A DNA stretch of 64,000 nt from Nostoc paludosum FACHB-159 (GCF_014698835.1 NZ_JACJTU010000005.1:1-64000); one strand, 5' to 3'. Numbered from the stretch's first letter, positions 54,854-63,341 are shown. Made by a program: numbers and translations. Notes: generated by a model from the sequence alone, not told the origin.

Positions 54854-55633
54854 TCAAACTGGACGACAACCAGATAAAATTTCGTGCATCTTCACGACTT
54901 GTCCAATTACTGCGATCGCCGGCGCACCAAATCCTGTTTCCTCGACTTGCTGGACAATTGTCTCCAATGTCCCAATTAATTCTTCTTGTTCTGGGCGGGT
55001 ACCCCAGCGTACCAAAGCAATGGGCGTTTCTAAATTCAACCCAGCTTTAGTTAATTCTTCCACAATGTAAGGCAAATTGTGAATTCCCATATAAATCACA
55101 ACAGTTTCGGAACCGTGGGCGATCGCACTCCAATTAACTAAGGGTTTATATTTACCTGCTGCTTCATGTCCAGTTACAAATGTTACCGAAGAACTATACA
55201 ATCTATGCGTCAACGGTATACCTGCGTATGCAGCAGCAGCGATTCCCGAAGTGATACCAGGCACAACCTCAACTGGAATTCCAGCATTGACTAATTCTAC
55301 CATTTCTTCGCCACCACGACCAAAAATAAAAGGGTCGCCACCCTTTAGCCGCACTACAATTGCATAATCCTGGGCTTTATCAATCAGCAGTTGAGTAGTT
55401 TCGTCTTGCAACAGTGAGTGTTTACCTCTGCGCTTACCAGCGTTAATTTGCTCGGCTTGAGGATTAATCATTGCTAGAATTGCTGGACTCACCAAAGCAT
55501 CATAGATGACCACATCTGCACATTCTAATAAACCTTTCGCCTTGAGAGTTATTAGCCCTGGATCTCCTGGCCCCGCACCTACTAAATAAACTTTTCCCAA
55601 ATATTTGTTCCTCTGTGTGACTGTGGGGTTCAT
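54854..55633 (-). CDS. cobA: Uroporphyrinogen-III C-methyltransferase
   Basis: A 259-residue SUMT enzyme that methylates uroporphyrinogen III at C2 and C7 to precorrin-2, the branch point to siroheme and cobalamin. VYLVGAGPGDPGLITLKAKG, DVVIYDALVSPAIL, RLKGGDPFIFGRGGEE, VPGITSGIAAAAYAGIPLTH and VTGHEAAG are diagnostic. The ATG at 55633 overlaps the stop of the upstream chelatase gene in ATGA, so the two are translationally coupled and act in sequence in the same pathway. Confidence 0.96.
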   Translation of the reverse strand: MNPTVTQRNKYLGKVYLVGAGPGDPGLITLKAKGLLECADVVIYDALVSPAILAMINPQAEQINAGKRRGKHSLLQDETTQLLIDKAQDYAIVVRLKGGDPFIFGRGGEEMVELVNAGIPVEVVPGITSGIAAAAYAGIPLTHRLYSSSVTFVTGHEAAGKYKPLVNWSAIAHGSETVVIYMGIHNLPYIVEELTKAGLNLETPIALVRWGTRPEQEELIGTLETIVQQVEETGFGAPAIAVIGQVVKMHEILSGCRPV

Positions 55634-56376
55634 TTGTTTATTAAATCCCAAATTAAATCGGCTAATTCTGCACTTGCTCCTAGAGGTTCTGCCAAGTGGA
55701 AATTCACTGCCGAAAATTGTAATTTTAGCTTTTCTATTGAGGCGGCGATCGCATCGGTTATTCCACCTGCGAATAAAAAATATGGCAAAATTGCAATTTC
55801 CCGATAACCAGCAGCAACCAACTCTTTCACCCGTAATTCTAAACTACCAGGTACAGACCAATAAGCAACCACCGCTCCCAAACTCGCCGCCGTTGCTTCC
55901 ACTGGTTTTTGAGAATCAGGACGACGGCTACCATGAGATAAGAGAATCCATGCTTGTGCTTCTATTTTAGCAACTTGCTTAAAGAGCAATTTTTTCAAAT
56001 CTGGGTGAGAACCCAAGTATGGTTGCAATTCAATCGTCATATCTTCACCAATCGCCTCTTGTGCCAAAGCTACTTCGCCGGGAATATCCGTCATTACATG
56101 GACTCCTGGCAGCAGAAATAGCGGTAGAATCTTGAGTTGATTTCGATTTTCAGAGACATTGTCAACGCCAAAAGCAGTCTTGGCAAATTCTTTAATCTGC
56201 TGGTGTAAAGGCTTTTGACTCATTTCTAAAGCAGCTATACCTACCAGATGTTCGCTATTTGCTTGGTTGTGATTTTTTTCCAATTTCTCACATACCAGCC
56301 TTGCGAGTTCCTGCATAGCAACTTCTGGGCGCGGATCGCGACTTCCATGAGATACCAATAGATATGCAGATGACAT
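55630..56376 (-). CDS. sirB: Sirohydrochlorin chelatase-like protein (SirB/CbiX)
   Basis: A 248-residue type II chelatase that inserts Fe or Co into sirohydrochlorin. The N-terminal half starts SSAYLLVSHGSRDPRPEVAM with the metal-site His10. LKILPLFLLPGVHVMTDIPG precedes a second half with AWILLSHGSRRPDSQKPVEA and AILPYFLFAGGITDAIAASI. The two similar halves fit the long CbiX/SirB form. The start is ATG 56376; a TTG two codons upstream is possible. It forms an operon with cobA by a 4-base overlap. Confidence 0.92.
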   Translation of the reverse strand: MSSAYLLVSHGSRDPRPEVAMQELARLVCEKLEKNHNQANSEHLVGIAALEMSQKPLHQQIKEFAKTAFGVDNVSENRNQLKILPLFLLPGVHVMTDIPGEVALAQEAIGEDMTIELQPYLGSHPDLKKLLFKQVAKIEAQAWILLSHGSRRPDSQKPVEATAASLGAVVAYWSVPGSLELRVKELVAAGYREIAILPYFLFAGGITDAIAASIEKLKLQFSAVNFHLAEPLGASAELADLIWDLINK

Positions 56377-56558
56377 AGGCAAGCTTAAACTTTCAGTAAC
56401 CAGTTTTCATATTTTACGCGAGGGACTGGGTATTCGGAGTGTTGAGTGTTGAGTTATTCTCCCAGTCCCCAGATTCTACCTCACAAGGAACTAGCGATCG
56501 CCATAACTATATATCAATAAGTAATAACTTTACAGCATAAATGTTCTTGCCTATTGCC

Positions 56559-56942
56559 TTATTGCTGTTCCGCAGTGAATGTATAAAATTGATCGAAAGC
56601 TCCCACAGTTTCAAATTTGTAAGAAGGTACCCAAGAACTTAGTTGTAAATCTGTACGGTAGATACTAAAAAAAATATAATTTTGCCGTTCTGTAGTTCTA
56701 TTAATAATTTCCTGCATTTGCGGGTTAGCTTGATCGACTAACTTCTCACAATTAAAGCGGATTAAATTTTCGATGAAATTCGTAGTTTTTTTACATACAT
56801 CGGTTTTCAAGTAGCTTGCCAGCCGTTGCACTGCATATTCCTCATAGGCAACTTGACCGGGATTAGTCTTCGCCATTGTCACACCTAAGGCGGCGAGTCC
56901 TGCTGCTGCTCCAGTATACGCGATGATGGTTAACTGTTTCAT
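56559..56942 (-). CDS. DUF4359-like small exported or membrane protein
   Basis: A 127-residue protein beginning MKQLTIIAYTGAAAGLAALG, a signal or anchor segment, then MAKTNPGQVAYEEYAVQRLA, SYLKTDVCKKTTNFIENLIR and the C-terminal NYIFFSIYRTDLQLSSWVPS. This matches the DUF4359 family as I remember it; no function is known. Two cysteines (in DVCKK and FNCEK) could form a disulfide if it is exported. I use ATG 56942; a longer frame would add 18 residues without signal features. Confidence 0.8.
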   Translation of the reverse strand: MKQLTIIAYTGAAAGLAALGVTMAKTNPGQVAYEEYAVQRLASYLKTDVCKKTTNFIENLIRFNCEKLVDQANPQMQEIINRTTERQNYIFFSIYRTDLQLSSWVPSYKFETVGAFDQFYTFTAEQQ

Positions 56943-57065
56943 GTTTGCCAAGTGAAAGTCATTATAAATGTTAGATTCCAGAGACTCTAAATGCAATTCA
57001 TCCGTTCCTTGAACAAAAAGTCTTGCTCGCTTCCCAAAAAATTGTTATAATTCAAATTGTCTAAT

Positions 57066-57140
57066 GGCGAGCGTAGCCAAGTGGTTAAGGCAGTGGTTTG
57101 TGGTACCACCATCCGTGGGTTCGAGTCCCATCGTTCGCCC
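57066..57140 (+). tRNA. tRNA-His (GTG anticodon)
   Basis: A complete cloverleaf: acceptor GGCGAGC with GTTCGCC (one G-T pair), D arm TAGCCAAGTGGTTAAGGC, anticodon stem GTGGT/ACCAC around the loop TTGTGGT with anticodon GTG, and T arm CGTGGGTTCGAGTCCCATCG. The discriminator base is C, typical of tRNA-His. The base before the acceptor is T, so G-1 would have to be added after transcription. CCA is not encoded. Confidence 0.97.
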
Positions 57141-57291
57141 TTTTCATCTTTATAGACTTAAAAGGCCAGCAAAACCAAATCAGGATATCCATTAATTTAC
57201 CTTATAAGTAATTACATGTATATAAGCAAATTTACTTGCTTAGGTACAATACAGGTAATTTTAAAATTTTTGGAAAATTCCTGTTTCCATT

Positions 57292-57540
57292 AACCGTCTG
57301 ACTCAACACATTCAATTCATTATCTAAATCGATCGCCTGAAATTAATACTCCGCCAAACGTTACTAGCTGACGGTTCGCGTCAATAAAATAGTGCAGAAG
57401 ATTCTTGGCATTTGGCGATCGTGGCAATGGCTTTGGCTGAACATGCTCCGCCAGGGGTGGATATTTCCCATGCTATCAAAATGCTACTAATTCCCGATTT
57501 GGTAGAAATCGATGCTGGTGATTTATCCTGTATTTATAAA
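57292..57540 (+). pseudogene. Decayed HD-domain hydrolase gene (YfbR/Npun_R2479-like)
   Basis: One frame reads NRLTQHIQFII, stop, IDRLKLILRQTLLADGSRQ, stop, [45 protein letters not shown] and then loses similarity. Functional relatives read ...QENSAEHSWH... and ...MLLIHDIVEIDAGDTF. So both Glu-to-stop changes (TAA at 57325-57327 and at about 57385-57387) and the loss of metal-binding His (AEDSWH, LIPDL) mark a dead gene. It is cut off at its 3' end 18 bases before the MITE-like element at 57558, which may have contributed to truncation. Confidence 0.85.
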
Positions 57541-57557
57541 GTAAAAATAAAATTATT

Positions 57558-57738
57558 GTAGTGGCGTGGCAAGACTAAAATAGTGCAATAAAAAAAAGGC
57601 GAAAACATTGATTTATCTCAATTATCTTAAAAATCTAATTTGGGGCATAAAAAAGAGTATAAATCTTCTTCATTTCTCTGTGTTCTCTGCATCTCTGTGG
57701 TTCGTTAATGCAATATTTTAGCCTTGCCACGCTACTAC
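57558..57738. mobile_element. MITE-like element with about 30-bp terminal inverted repeats
   Basis: GTAGTGGCGTGGCAAG with ACTAAAATAGTGCAAT (57558-57589) is complementary, with a few mismatches, to TGCAATATTTTAGCCTTGCC and ACGCTACTAC (57708-57738). The 181-bp element codes for nothing. It contains TCTCTGTGTTCTCTGCATCT and CTGTGGTTCGTTAATGCAA, pieces that recur between Nostoc genes. I see no clear target-site duplication. Confidence 0.7.
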
Positions 57739-57842
57739 TTAAGATTTACTGCCCAAGTAGTTAATATGATCTAAATATTTTATTTAAAATCAAAAAGTTT
57801 TCTTTGAAAGCGATCGCTAATACATATCTACATAAACAGGAG

Positions 57843-57872
57843 ATTCCCGACTTCTTTTGAGAAATCGGGAAT
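57843..57872 (-). terminator. Hairpin downstream of the small membrane protein gene
   Basis: ATTCCCGACTTC (57843-57854) pairs over 12 positions (one G-T) with GAAATCGGGAAT (57861-57872). It lies 42 bases after the stop codon of the minus-strand 38-residue gene. There is no T run on the minus strand, so it may stabilise or end the message rather than act as a classic terminator. Confidence 0.5.
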
Positions 57873-57913
57873 TTCAACTTTGAGAATTGTGTTTTGTAAA
57901 GGACTTTCAACTG

Positions 57914-58030
57914 TTAGAAGATGCCTAGAAGAATGATAAAAGTCAAACCACACAAAGCAAGCAAAGAAATAATCAGAATGTTGCCTATACTGTGGTCAGA
58001 AGATGTTAAGTTATGTGTATTGTCAGCCAT
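57914..58030 (-). CDS. Candidate 38-residue single-span membrane protein
   Basis: On the minus strand an ATG at 58030 opens a 38-codon frame ending TAA at 57914. The protein has a polar N terminus (MADNTHNLTSSDHSIGN) and one strongly hydrophobic helix (ILIISLLALCGLTFIILLG) that runs almost to the end. This is the architecture of small thylakoid subunits such as Pet or Psb proteins, but I do not recognise it as any of them. A weak AGGT lies about 9 bases upstream and a hairpin follows downstream. It is divergent from sucrose synthase. Confidence 0.55.
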   Translation of the reverse strand: MADNTHNLTSSDHSIGNILIISLLALCGLTFIILLGIF

Positions 58031-58519
58031 ATCAATCGACCTGATTTAAAAATCTTGATGCTGAAATTATAGCTAGGCTGAATTAAGATGAGTTGAACTT
58101 AAGTCAAAAGTTGATTTTAATTCATTTAAGTTTAAATCAAGATTAAGGTTTAAGGGAAAAGAATAACTTTTGTTTCAGCAGTTTGAAGAATATAGTTATA
58201 GGAATTCCACAATTCACAAACTAGAGAAAATTTATTACAAATTGCAAATATAATAAGAGTTGGTTTGCTAATGATTGTATCAGTTATTTAACAACCTCTA
58301 TCAAAAGAAATAACGATTGTATTCCTTTAGTGAGAGACAAAAATACTTAGTAATAGATACTTTAAGTAAAGTAGAACATAATTTCAGTACTGCTGAAAAG
58401 TAGATACTCGTAGATACACAGATAAACCATATTTATCTGTGTCGTTTTGTTTTTCTGTGCAGTTAAACAAAAGCTACTGAAAGTTAACAATGCAAACATC
58501 GTCATCCACTGGAGTTGCC

Positions 58520-60940
58520 ATGTCTGAATTGCTGCAAGCAGTCTTAGATAGTGAAGAAAAAAATGATTTGCGTTCCTTCATTAGTGAATTACGTCAACAA
58601 GAAAAGAAGTACTTGCTGCGAAATGATATACTCAATGTATACGCTGAATATTGCTCCAAGTACCAGAAACCTGAGGCATTTCACACTACATCTGACTTAG
58701 GTAAACTCATTTACTACACTCAGGAAATTATTCAAGAGGACTCAAACTTCTGTTTCATCATCCGTTCTAAAATTGCCAGTCAAGAAGTCTATTGGTTAAC
58801 GTCAGACTTGAGCATTGAGCAGATGACGGTGCAGGATTTACTCGATTTGCGCGATCGCCTGGTAAACAAATATCATCCTAACGAGGGCGACCTGCTAGAA
58901 TTGGATTTCGGCCCGTTTTATGACTACACCCCAGTCATCCGCGACCCGAAAAATATCGGTAAGGGGGTACAATTTCTCAACCGCTATCTATCCAGCAAAA
59001 TATTTCAAGACTCCAAACAATTACTGGAAAGCTTGTTGAATTTCTTGCGCTTGCACCAATATAATGGCGTGCAATTGTTGGTAAACGATCGCATTCAATC
59101 CCAGCAGCAACTTTCCGACCAAGTAAAGAAAGCCATCAGTTTTGTTAACGATCGCCCCGATGATGAACCCTATGAAAAATTCCGATTCCAGTTGCAAACA
59201 ATGGGTTTTGAACCGGGTTGGGGTAATACCGCAGCACGCGTGCGAGACACCCTAAATATTCTCGATGAATTGATTGATTCTCCCGATCCCCAGACTTTAG
59301 AAGCCTTCATTTCTCGCGTTCCGATGATTTTTAGAATCGTCCTTGTGTCAGCCCACGGATGGTTCGGTCAAGAGGGTGTTTTGGGGCGTCCCGATACTGG
59401 CGGTCAGGTGGTTTATGTCCTCGATCAAGCAAAAAGTCTAGAAAAACAGCTGCAAGAAGACGCTTTATTAGCTGGCTTAGAAGGATTGAACGTCCAGCCA
59501 AAAGTGATTATTCTCAGCCGCTTGATTCCTAATAGTGATGGTACCCTTTGTAATCAGCGACTAGAAAAAGTTCACGGCACAGAAAATGCCTGGATTTTGC
59601 GAGTACCTCTGCGGGAATTTAATCCTAACATGACTCAAAACTGGATTTCCCGATTTGAGTTTTGGCCTTATCTCGAAACTTTCGCCGTTGACTCTGAAAG
59701 AGAATTGCGGGCAGAATTTCAAGGTAGACCCGACTTAATAGTTGGTAACTATACTGATGGAAATTTAGTAGCATTTTTGTTGGCGCGGCGGATGAAAGTC
59801 ACGCAATGTAATATTGCTCATGCTTTGGAAAAATCTAAATACTTGTTTAGTAACCTTTATTGGCAAGATTTAGAGGATAAATATCATTTTTCGTTGCAAT
59901 TTACAGCTGACTTACTTGCGATGAATGCTGCCAATTTCATTATTAGCAGCACCTACCAAGAAATTGTGGGAACACCGGATAGTGTGGGACAGTACGAATC
60001 CTATAAATGCTTCACCATGCCAGAGTTATATCATGTAACCAACGGCATTGAATTATTCAGTCCCAAATTTAATGTTGTACCGCCTGGAGTCAACGAAAAT
60101 TACTATTTTCCCTACACGCGGACTCAAGATAGAGTAGAAAGCGATCGCCAGCGCCTTGCAGAAATGCTCTTTACCTTAGATGACCCCAGCCAAATCTTTG
60201 GGAAACTTGACGATCCTAACAAGCGTCCTCTGTTTTCAATGGCGCGTCTTGACCGCATCAAAAACCTCACAGGCTTAGCCGAATGTTTTGGTCAAAGTAA
60301 AGAATTACAAGAGCATTGCAACTTAATTTTGGTAGCGGGTAAGTTGCGTGTAGAGGAATCCGACGATAACGAAGAACGTGATGAAATTGCCAAACTTTAC
60401 CACATAATTGACGAATACAATCTCCACGGAAAAATTCGCTGGTTAGGTGTGCGGTTATCTAAAACTGATTCTGGTGAAATTTACCGAGTGATTGCCGATC
60501 GCCAAGGAATTTTTGTGCAACCAGCTTTATTTGAAGCTTTTGGTTTAACAATTTTAGAGGCGATGGTTTCAGGATTACCGACTTTTGCCACACAGTTTGG
60601 CGGGCCGTTAGAAATTATTCAGAATAAGGTTAATGGCTTTTACATTAACCCGACAAATTTAGAAGAGACAGCAGCAAGAATTGTGGATTTTGTCACTAAA
60701 TGCGACCAAAATTCTCAGTATTGGAATGAAATTTCCCAGCGAGCCATTGAGCGAGTTTACAGTACCTATACTTGGAAAATTCATACCAGCAAGCTGTTAT
60801 CATTAGCACGAATTTATGGCTTTTGGAACTTTACTTCCAAGGAAAATCGGGAAGATTTGTTGCGCTATATAGAGGCTTTATTCTATTTAATTTACAAGCC
60901 AAGAGCGCAACAGTTACTGGAGCAGCATAAGTACCGATAA
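58520..60940 (+). CDS. susA: Sucrose synthase
   Basis: An 806-residue sucrose synthase, a reversible enzyme that in filamentous cyanobacteria mainly cleaves sucrose with ADP or UDP to nucleotide-glucose and fructose. The N-terminal regulatory region begins SELLQAVLDSEEKNDLRSFI. The GT-B catalytic part contains VLVSAHGWFGQEGVLGRPDT followed by GGQVVYVLDQ, CNIAHALEKSKYLFSNLYWQ, and the E-x7-E motif in FEAFGLTILEAMVSGLPTFA. The ATG at 58520 gives the 806 residues I remember for Anabaena SusA; an in-frame ATG at 58490 would add ten. It converges on the peptidoglycan-binding gene. Confidence 0.96.
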   Translation: MSELLQAVLDSEEKNDLRSFISELRQQEKKYLLRNDILNVYAEYCSKYQKPEAFHTTSDLGKLIYYTQEIIQEDSNFCFIIRSKIASQEVYWLTSDLSIEQMTVQDLLDLRDRLVNKYHPNEGDLLELDFGPFYDYTPVIRDPKNIGKGVQFLNRYLSSKIFQDSKQLLESLLNFLRLHQYNGVQLLVNDRIQSQQQLSDQVKKAISFVNDRPDDEPYEKFRFQLQTMGFEPGWGNTAARVRDTLNILDELIDSPDPQTLEAFISRVPMIFRIVLVSAHGWFGQEGVLGRPDTGGQVVYVLDQAKSLEKQLQEDALLAGLEGLNVQPKVIILSRLIPNSDGTLCNQRLEKVHGTENAWILRVPLREFNPNMTQNWISRFEFWPYLETFAVDSERELRAEFQGRPDLIVGNYTDGNLVAFLLARRMKVTQCNIAHALEKSKYLFSNLYWQDLEDKYHFSLQFTADLLAMNAANFIISSTYQEIVGTPDSVGQYESYKCFTMPELYHVTNGIELFSPKFNVVPPGVNENYYFPYTRTQDRVESDRQRLAEMLFTLDDPSQIFGKLDDPNKRPLFSMARLDRIKNLTGLAECFGQSKELQEHCNLILVAGKLRVEESDDNEERDEIAKLYHIIDEYNLHGKIRWLGVRLSKTDSGEIYRVIADRQGIFVQPALFEAFGLTILEAMVSGLPTFATQFGGPLEIIQNKVNGFYINPTNLEETAARIVDFVTKCDQNSQYWNEISQRAIERVYSTYTWKIHTSKLLSLARIYGFWNFTSKENREDLLRYIEALFYLIYKPRAQQLLEQHKYR

Positions 60941-60945
60941 TCAGT

Positions 60946-61020
60946 GAGGAGTTAGGAGTGAGGAGTTAAAAAGCTATAAATAATGAAAATTTTATAACTC
61001 CCAACTCCCAACTCTTAACT
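60946..61020. repeat. GGAGTTA heptamer hairpin at a convergent gene end
   Basis: GAGGAGTTAGGAGTGAGGAG with TTA (60946-60968) faces TAACTCCCAACTCCCAACTC and TTAACT (60995-61020). It spans the gap between susA and the peptidoglycan-binding gene and touches the latter's stop codon. It is nearly the same as the repeat inside the aminopeptidase gene at 15693-15768. Confidence 0.85.
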
Positions 61021-61573
61021 AAATTGTTAACGCCCGCCATGTTCGTTGACCAACGACTCCATCCACTGCTAAGTTCCGCTGGTTTTGAAATGCTTTGACA
61101 GCAGTTTCCGTCAGCGCTCCAAAAATTCCATCGACTCTAACGGTGTATCCGTTAGATACCAAAAGCCGTTGTAAAGCTCTGACAGCAACACCAGAACTAC
61201 CAAAATAGAGGGTTGGTAGAGGCTGAGTACCAAATTTATCGAATTTTCCCCCAGACTTTGCACGGTTTTTCCCTACGGACTGAGAATACTTTTGAGGCTG
61301 TGCTAAACCAGGAGAAGGTGGAAACTGATTCTTTTTGTTAATTTTTTGAACTGTATGTTCTTTTTCTAGGGCGATCGCTCTGACAGAAGCGTGCAAATTG
61401 ACATCTGTTTGCATGAATTCAGGTGGTGTGACTTGAGCATTTATTTGTAAGTGACTCTGCTTTGACTCGTTGATGTCATTTTCCTTCTGAAATAATTGCT
61501 GTTCTGGCAAATTAGGCCCAGATGCTTGTCTTGCTGTTAAAACGCCCGTCATCATCAGGCCAATTTCAGTCAT
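61019..61573 (-). CDS. Peptidoglycan-binding-domain protein
   Basis: A 184-residue protein with a C-terminal PG_binding_1 domain at about 122-182: LYFGSSGVAVRALQRLLVSN, GYTVRVDGIFGALTETAVKA and FQNQRNLAVDGVVGQRTWRA. The first 120 residues are low-complexity and polar with no convincing signal peptide, so how it reaches the cell wall is unclear; MTEIGLMMTGVLTARQAS is only weakly hydrophobic. There is no catalytic domain, so it is probably a binding or anchoring protein. The last codon and stop lie at the edge of a heptamer repeat. Confidence 0.85.
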   Translation of the reverse strand: MTEIGLMMTGVLTARQASGPNLPEQQLFQKENDINESKQSHLQINAQVTPPEFMQTDVNLHASVRAIALEKEHTVQKINKKNQFPPSPGLAQPQKYSQSVGKNRAKSGGKFDKFGTQPLPTLYFGSSGVAVRALQRLLVSNGYTVRVDGIFGALTETAVKAFQNQRNLAVDGVVGQRTWRALTI

Positions 61574-62358
61574 TGTCGTTCATTTTAGTTAAACCAATAT
61601 TTCTTTTAACAAACAACAGTACTGCTGTCCGGGATACTGCATACTGTTCCAATAAAAAATCATCTAGTGATTTTTTCACACACAGCAGATTTAACTAAAG
61701 TCAATTACACAACGATTAGTCTGGTAGCCAACTAGAAAGCCTCTTTTCCTTTCCAATTTTGACTTTTAATTCTAAGTTCTGCTATATGTAATATTTTTTG
61801 TACCTCCCATTCCGCCTAATTAGACTAATATTATTAGCCTTTGTGCTTTTTTTATCTTTTATCAAGCTATCAACTTGTAAGATATCTTATCTAAATCAAC
61901 GGTTTAGACAATAACATACTATACGATCGCATGGGAATGTTATCAAACAAATTTGTCTAGTCATCTTTGGCTCACGCTTGGTATGCTGATGCTGCCTTAT
62001 CATGTTTACCTTGCAAGCCAAAATACTACTGGATTTTGAGAGTTAATTTTTTGTGCCTTCATGAGTGTAGTATTTGGCAACAATGATAAACTCTTGATTC
62101 TCAATAATTTGTCCTCCCTTAGAGGGGGTTATAAACTTTTTATCAATCAAGATAATATTGATTGATACATCTTGCTTGTGCCAGTATTATCTGGTTTTAT
62201 AAACTTTACTTGTTATTAGAGCTTTGCGTAAATTCATCATCAATTGAAGGTTAAAAATTCAACGCAAAGCTATGCAGAGCCTTTATGCAAAAAGAATTTG
62301 CTAGGAATTAACGAAACACTGTACTGAGGATACTCAGTTGTGGATATGGCAAAACTTT
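61574..62358. other. AT-rich intergenic region with two inverted repeats
   Basis: No supported gene in 785 bases. AAAAAATCA (61654-61662) and TGATTTTTT (61668-61676) form a symmetric hairpin that looks like a two-way terminator although it lies only 80 bases upstream of the peptidoglycan-binding gene. TATCAATCAA (62141-62150) and TTGATTGATA (62158-62167) are a perfect 10-bp inverted repeat with a 7-base spacer, the size of a repressor operator. A GTGCTTTTTTTATCTTTTATC tract lies near 61842. Confidence 0.5.
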
Positions 62359-63075
62359 TTACCTTTTTTCATCTCGCCACAAAGCAATACCGCCTAATAA
62401 ACCAGTGATATTGGGGATAAGTTTCACATTTAACGGTAATTGAAGATTCACTCTTACGGCTTCACCACCACCAATGTATAGATAATCATAATTGAACAGA
62501 TGTTGCAAAGATGCGATCGCCTTTTGTAAACGCTTATTCCATCGTTTCTCGCCAATTTTTTCTAACTCTGCGCGTCCTAGTTGTTGCTCAAAAGTCTCTC
62601 CTTTGCGAAATGGATGATGCCCCATTTCCATATTTGGCACCAGTTTCCCATCCACAAATAAAGCCGAACCAAACCCCGTACCCAGAGTAATCACCAATTC
62701 TACACCTTTACCTGCGATCGCCCCAAACCCTTGCATATCTGCATCATTAATCGCCCGTACAGGCTTGTTTAAGCGTTTGAATAATGCTGTTTCCAAATCA
62801 AAGCCAATCCAATCTGGATGCAAATTTACCGCTGTTTCCGTGACTCCACACCGCACCACACCAGGAAAACCCACCGAAACCCGATGAAACTCACCTTGAG
62901 CCGCCGCTAACACAACAATTGCATTAATTACAACCTCAGGTGTAGCAGGTTGTGGCGTATCTAAACGCGCTCTTTCAGTTATTGGATTTCCCGTAATATC
63001 CAAAACCATCGCCTTAACGCCACTACCGCCAATATCAACGGACAATGTACGAATCGATCCATTTTCTTCAACCAT
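62359..63075 (-). CDS. ROK-family sugar kinase, polyphosphate-glucokinase-like
   Basis: A 238-residue protein of the ASKHA/ROK fold. LSVDIGGSGVKAMVLDITGN is the phosphate-1 motif, VSVGFPGVVRCGVTETAVNL follows, the catalytic Asp is in AINDADMQGFGAIAGKGVEL, and VITLGTGFGSALFVDGKLVP is the phosphate-2 loop. The short length and the MEMGHHPFRKGETFEQQLG segment fit the polyphosphate glucokinase branch, which phosphorylates glucose using polyphosphate. A C-terminal NYDYLYIGGGEAVRVNLQLP completes the fold. Near sucrose synthase, it could feed free hexose into metabolism; that link is inferred from position only. Confidence 0.88.
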   Translation of the reverse strand: MVEENGSIRTLSVDIGGSGVKAMVLDITGNPITERARLDTPQPATPEVVINAIVVLAAAQGEFHRVSVGFPGVVRCGVTETAVNLHPDWIGFDLETALFKRLNKPVRAINDADMQGFGAIAGKGVELVITLGTGFGSALFVDGKLVPNMEMGHHPFRKGETFEQQLGRAELEKIGEKRWNKRLQKAIASLQHLFNYDYLYIGGGEAVRVNLQLPLNVKLIPNITGLLGGIALWRDEKR

Positions 63076-63164
63076 TGAGTTACATCCCTGTCACAGCTTG
63101 TTATTTCGTTATTATGCTCTGCTACATCTAGTAATATCCCGATGTTTGGAGAGTCTTCATATTC

Positions 63165-63318
63165 AGGGACTGGGGACTGGGTACTGGGGACAAAGGGAAT
63201 TGGGAACAAGGTGAAACAAAAGACTTATTCCAAGTTTTCCACCTTGTCTGGTTGTCTCCTTCTCTTTGCATCTCTCCATCTCCCCCAGTCCCCAATCCCC
63301 AGTCCCCAGTCCCCAATG
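63165..63318. repeat. GGGGACT/CCCCAGT heptamer array between divergent genes
   Basis: GGGACTGGGGACTGGGTACT and GGGGACAAAGGGAATTGGGA (63168-63210) face CTCCATCTCCCCCAGTCCCC and AATCCCCAGTCCCCAGTCCC (63272-63316). The halves are complementary in heptamer units. It lies between divergent ppgK-like and creatininase-family genes, so these arrays are not limited to convergent ends. Confidence 0.8.
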
Positions 63319-63341
63319 CCCTAAAATATAAATATTTCAAT

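Larger units (their letters stand above)
57739..58519. other. Region between the MITE-like element and sucrose synthase
   Basis: Apart from the hairpin at 57843-57872 and the small minus-strand gene at 57914-58030, I see no gene. The 490 bases from 58031 to the sucrose synthase start are AT-rich and should hold the divergent promoters. TAGATACTCGTAGATACACA near 58402 is a short direct repeat; no consensus NtcA site (GTA-N8-TAC) stands out. Confidence 0.45.

Noticed and set aside
58380-58425. A possible NtcA box upstream of susA
   Set aside because: The GTA and TAC half-sites do not have the required 8-base spacing.
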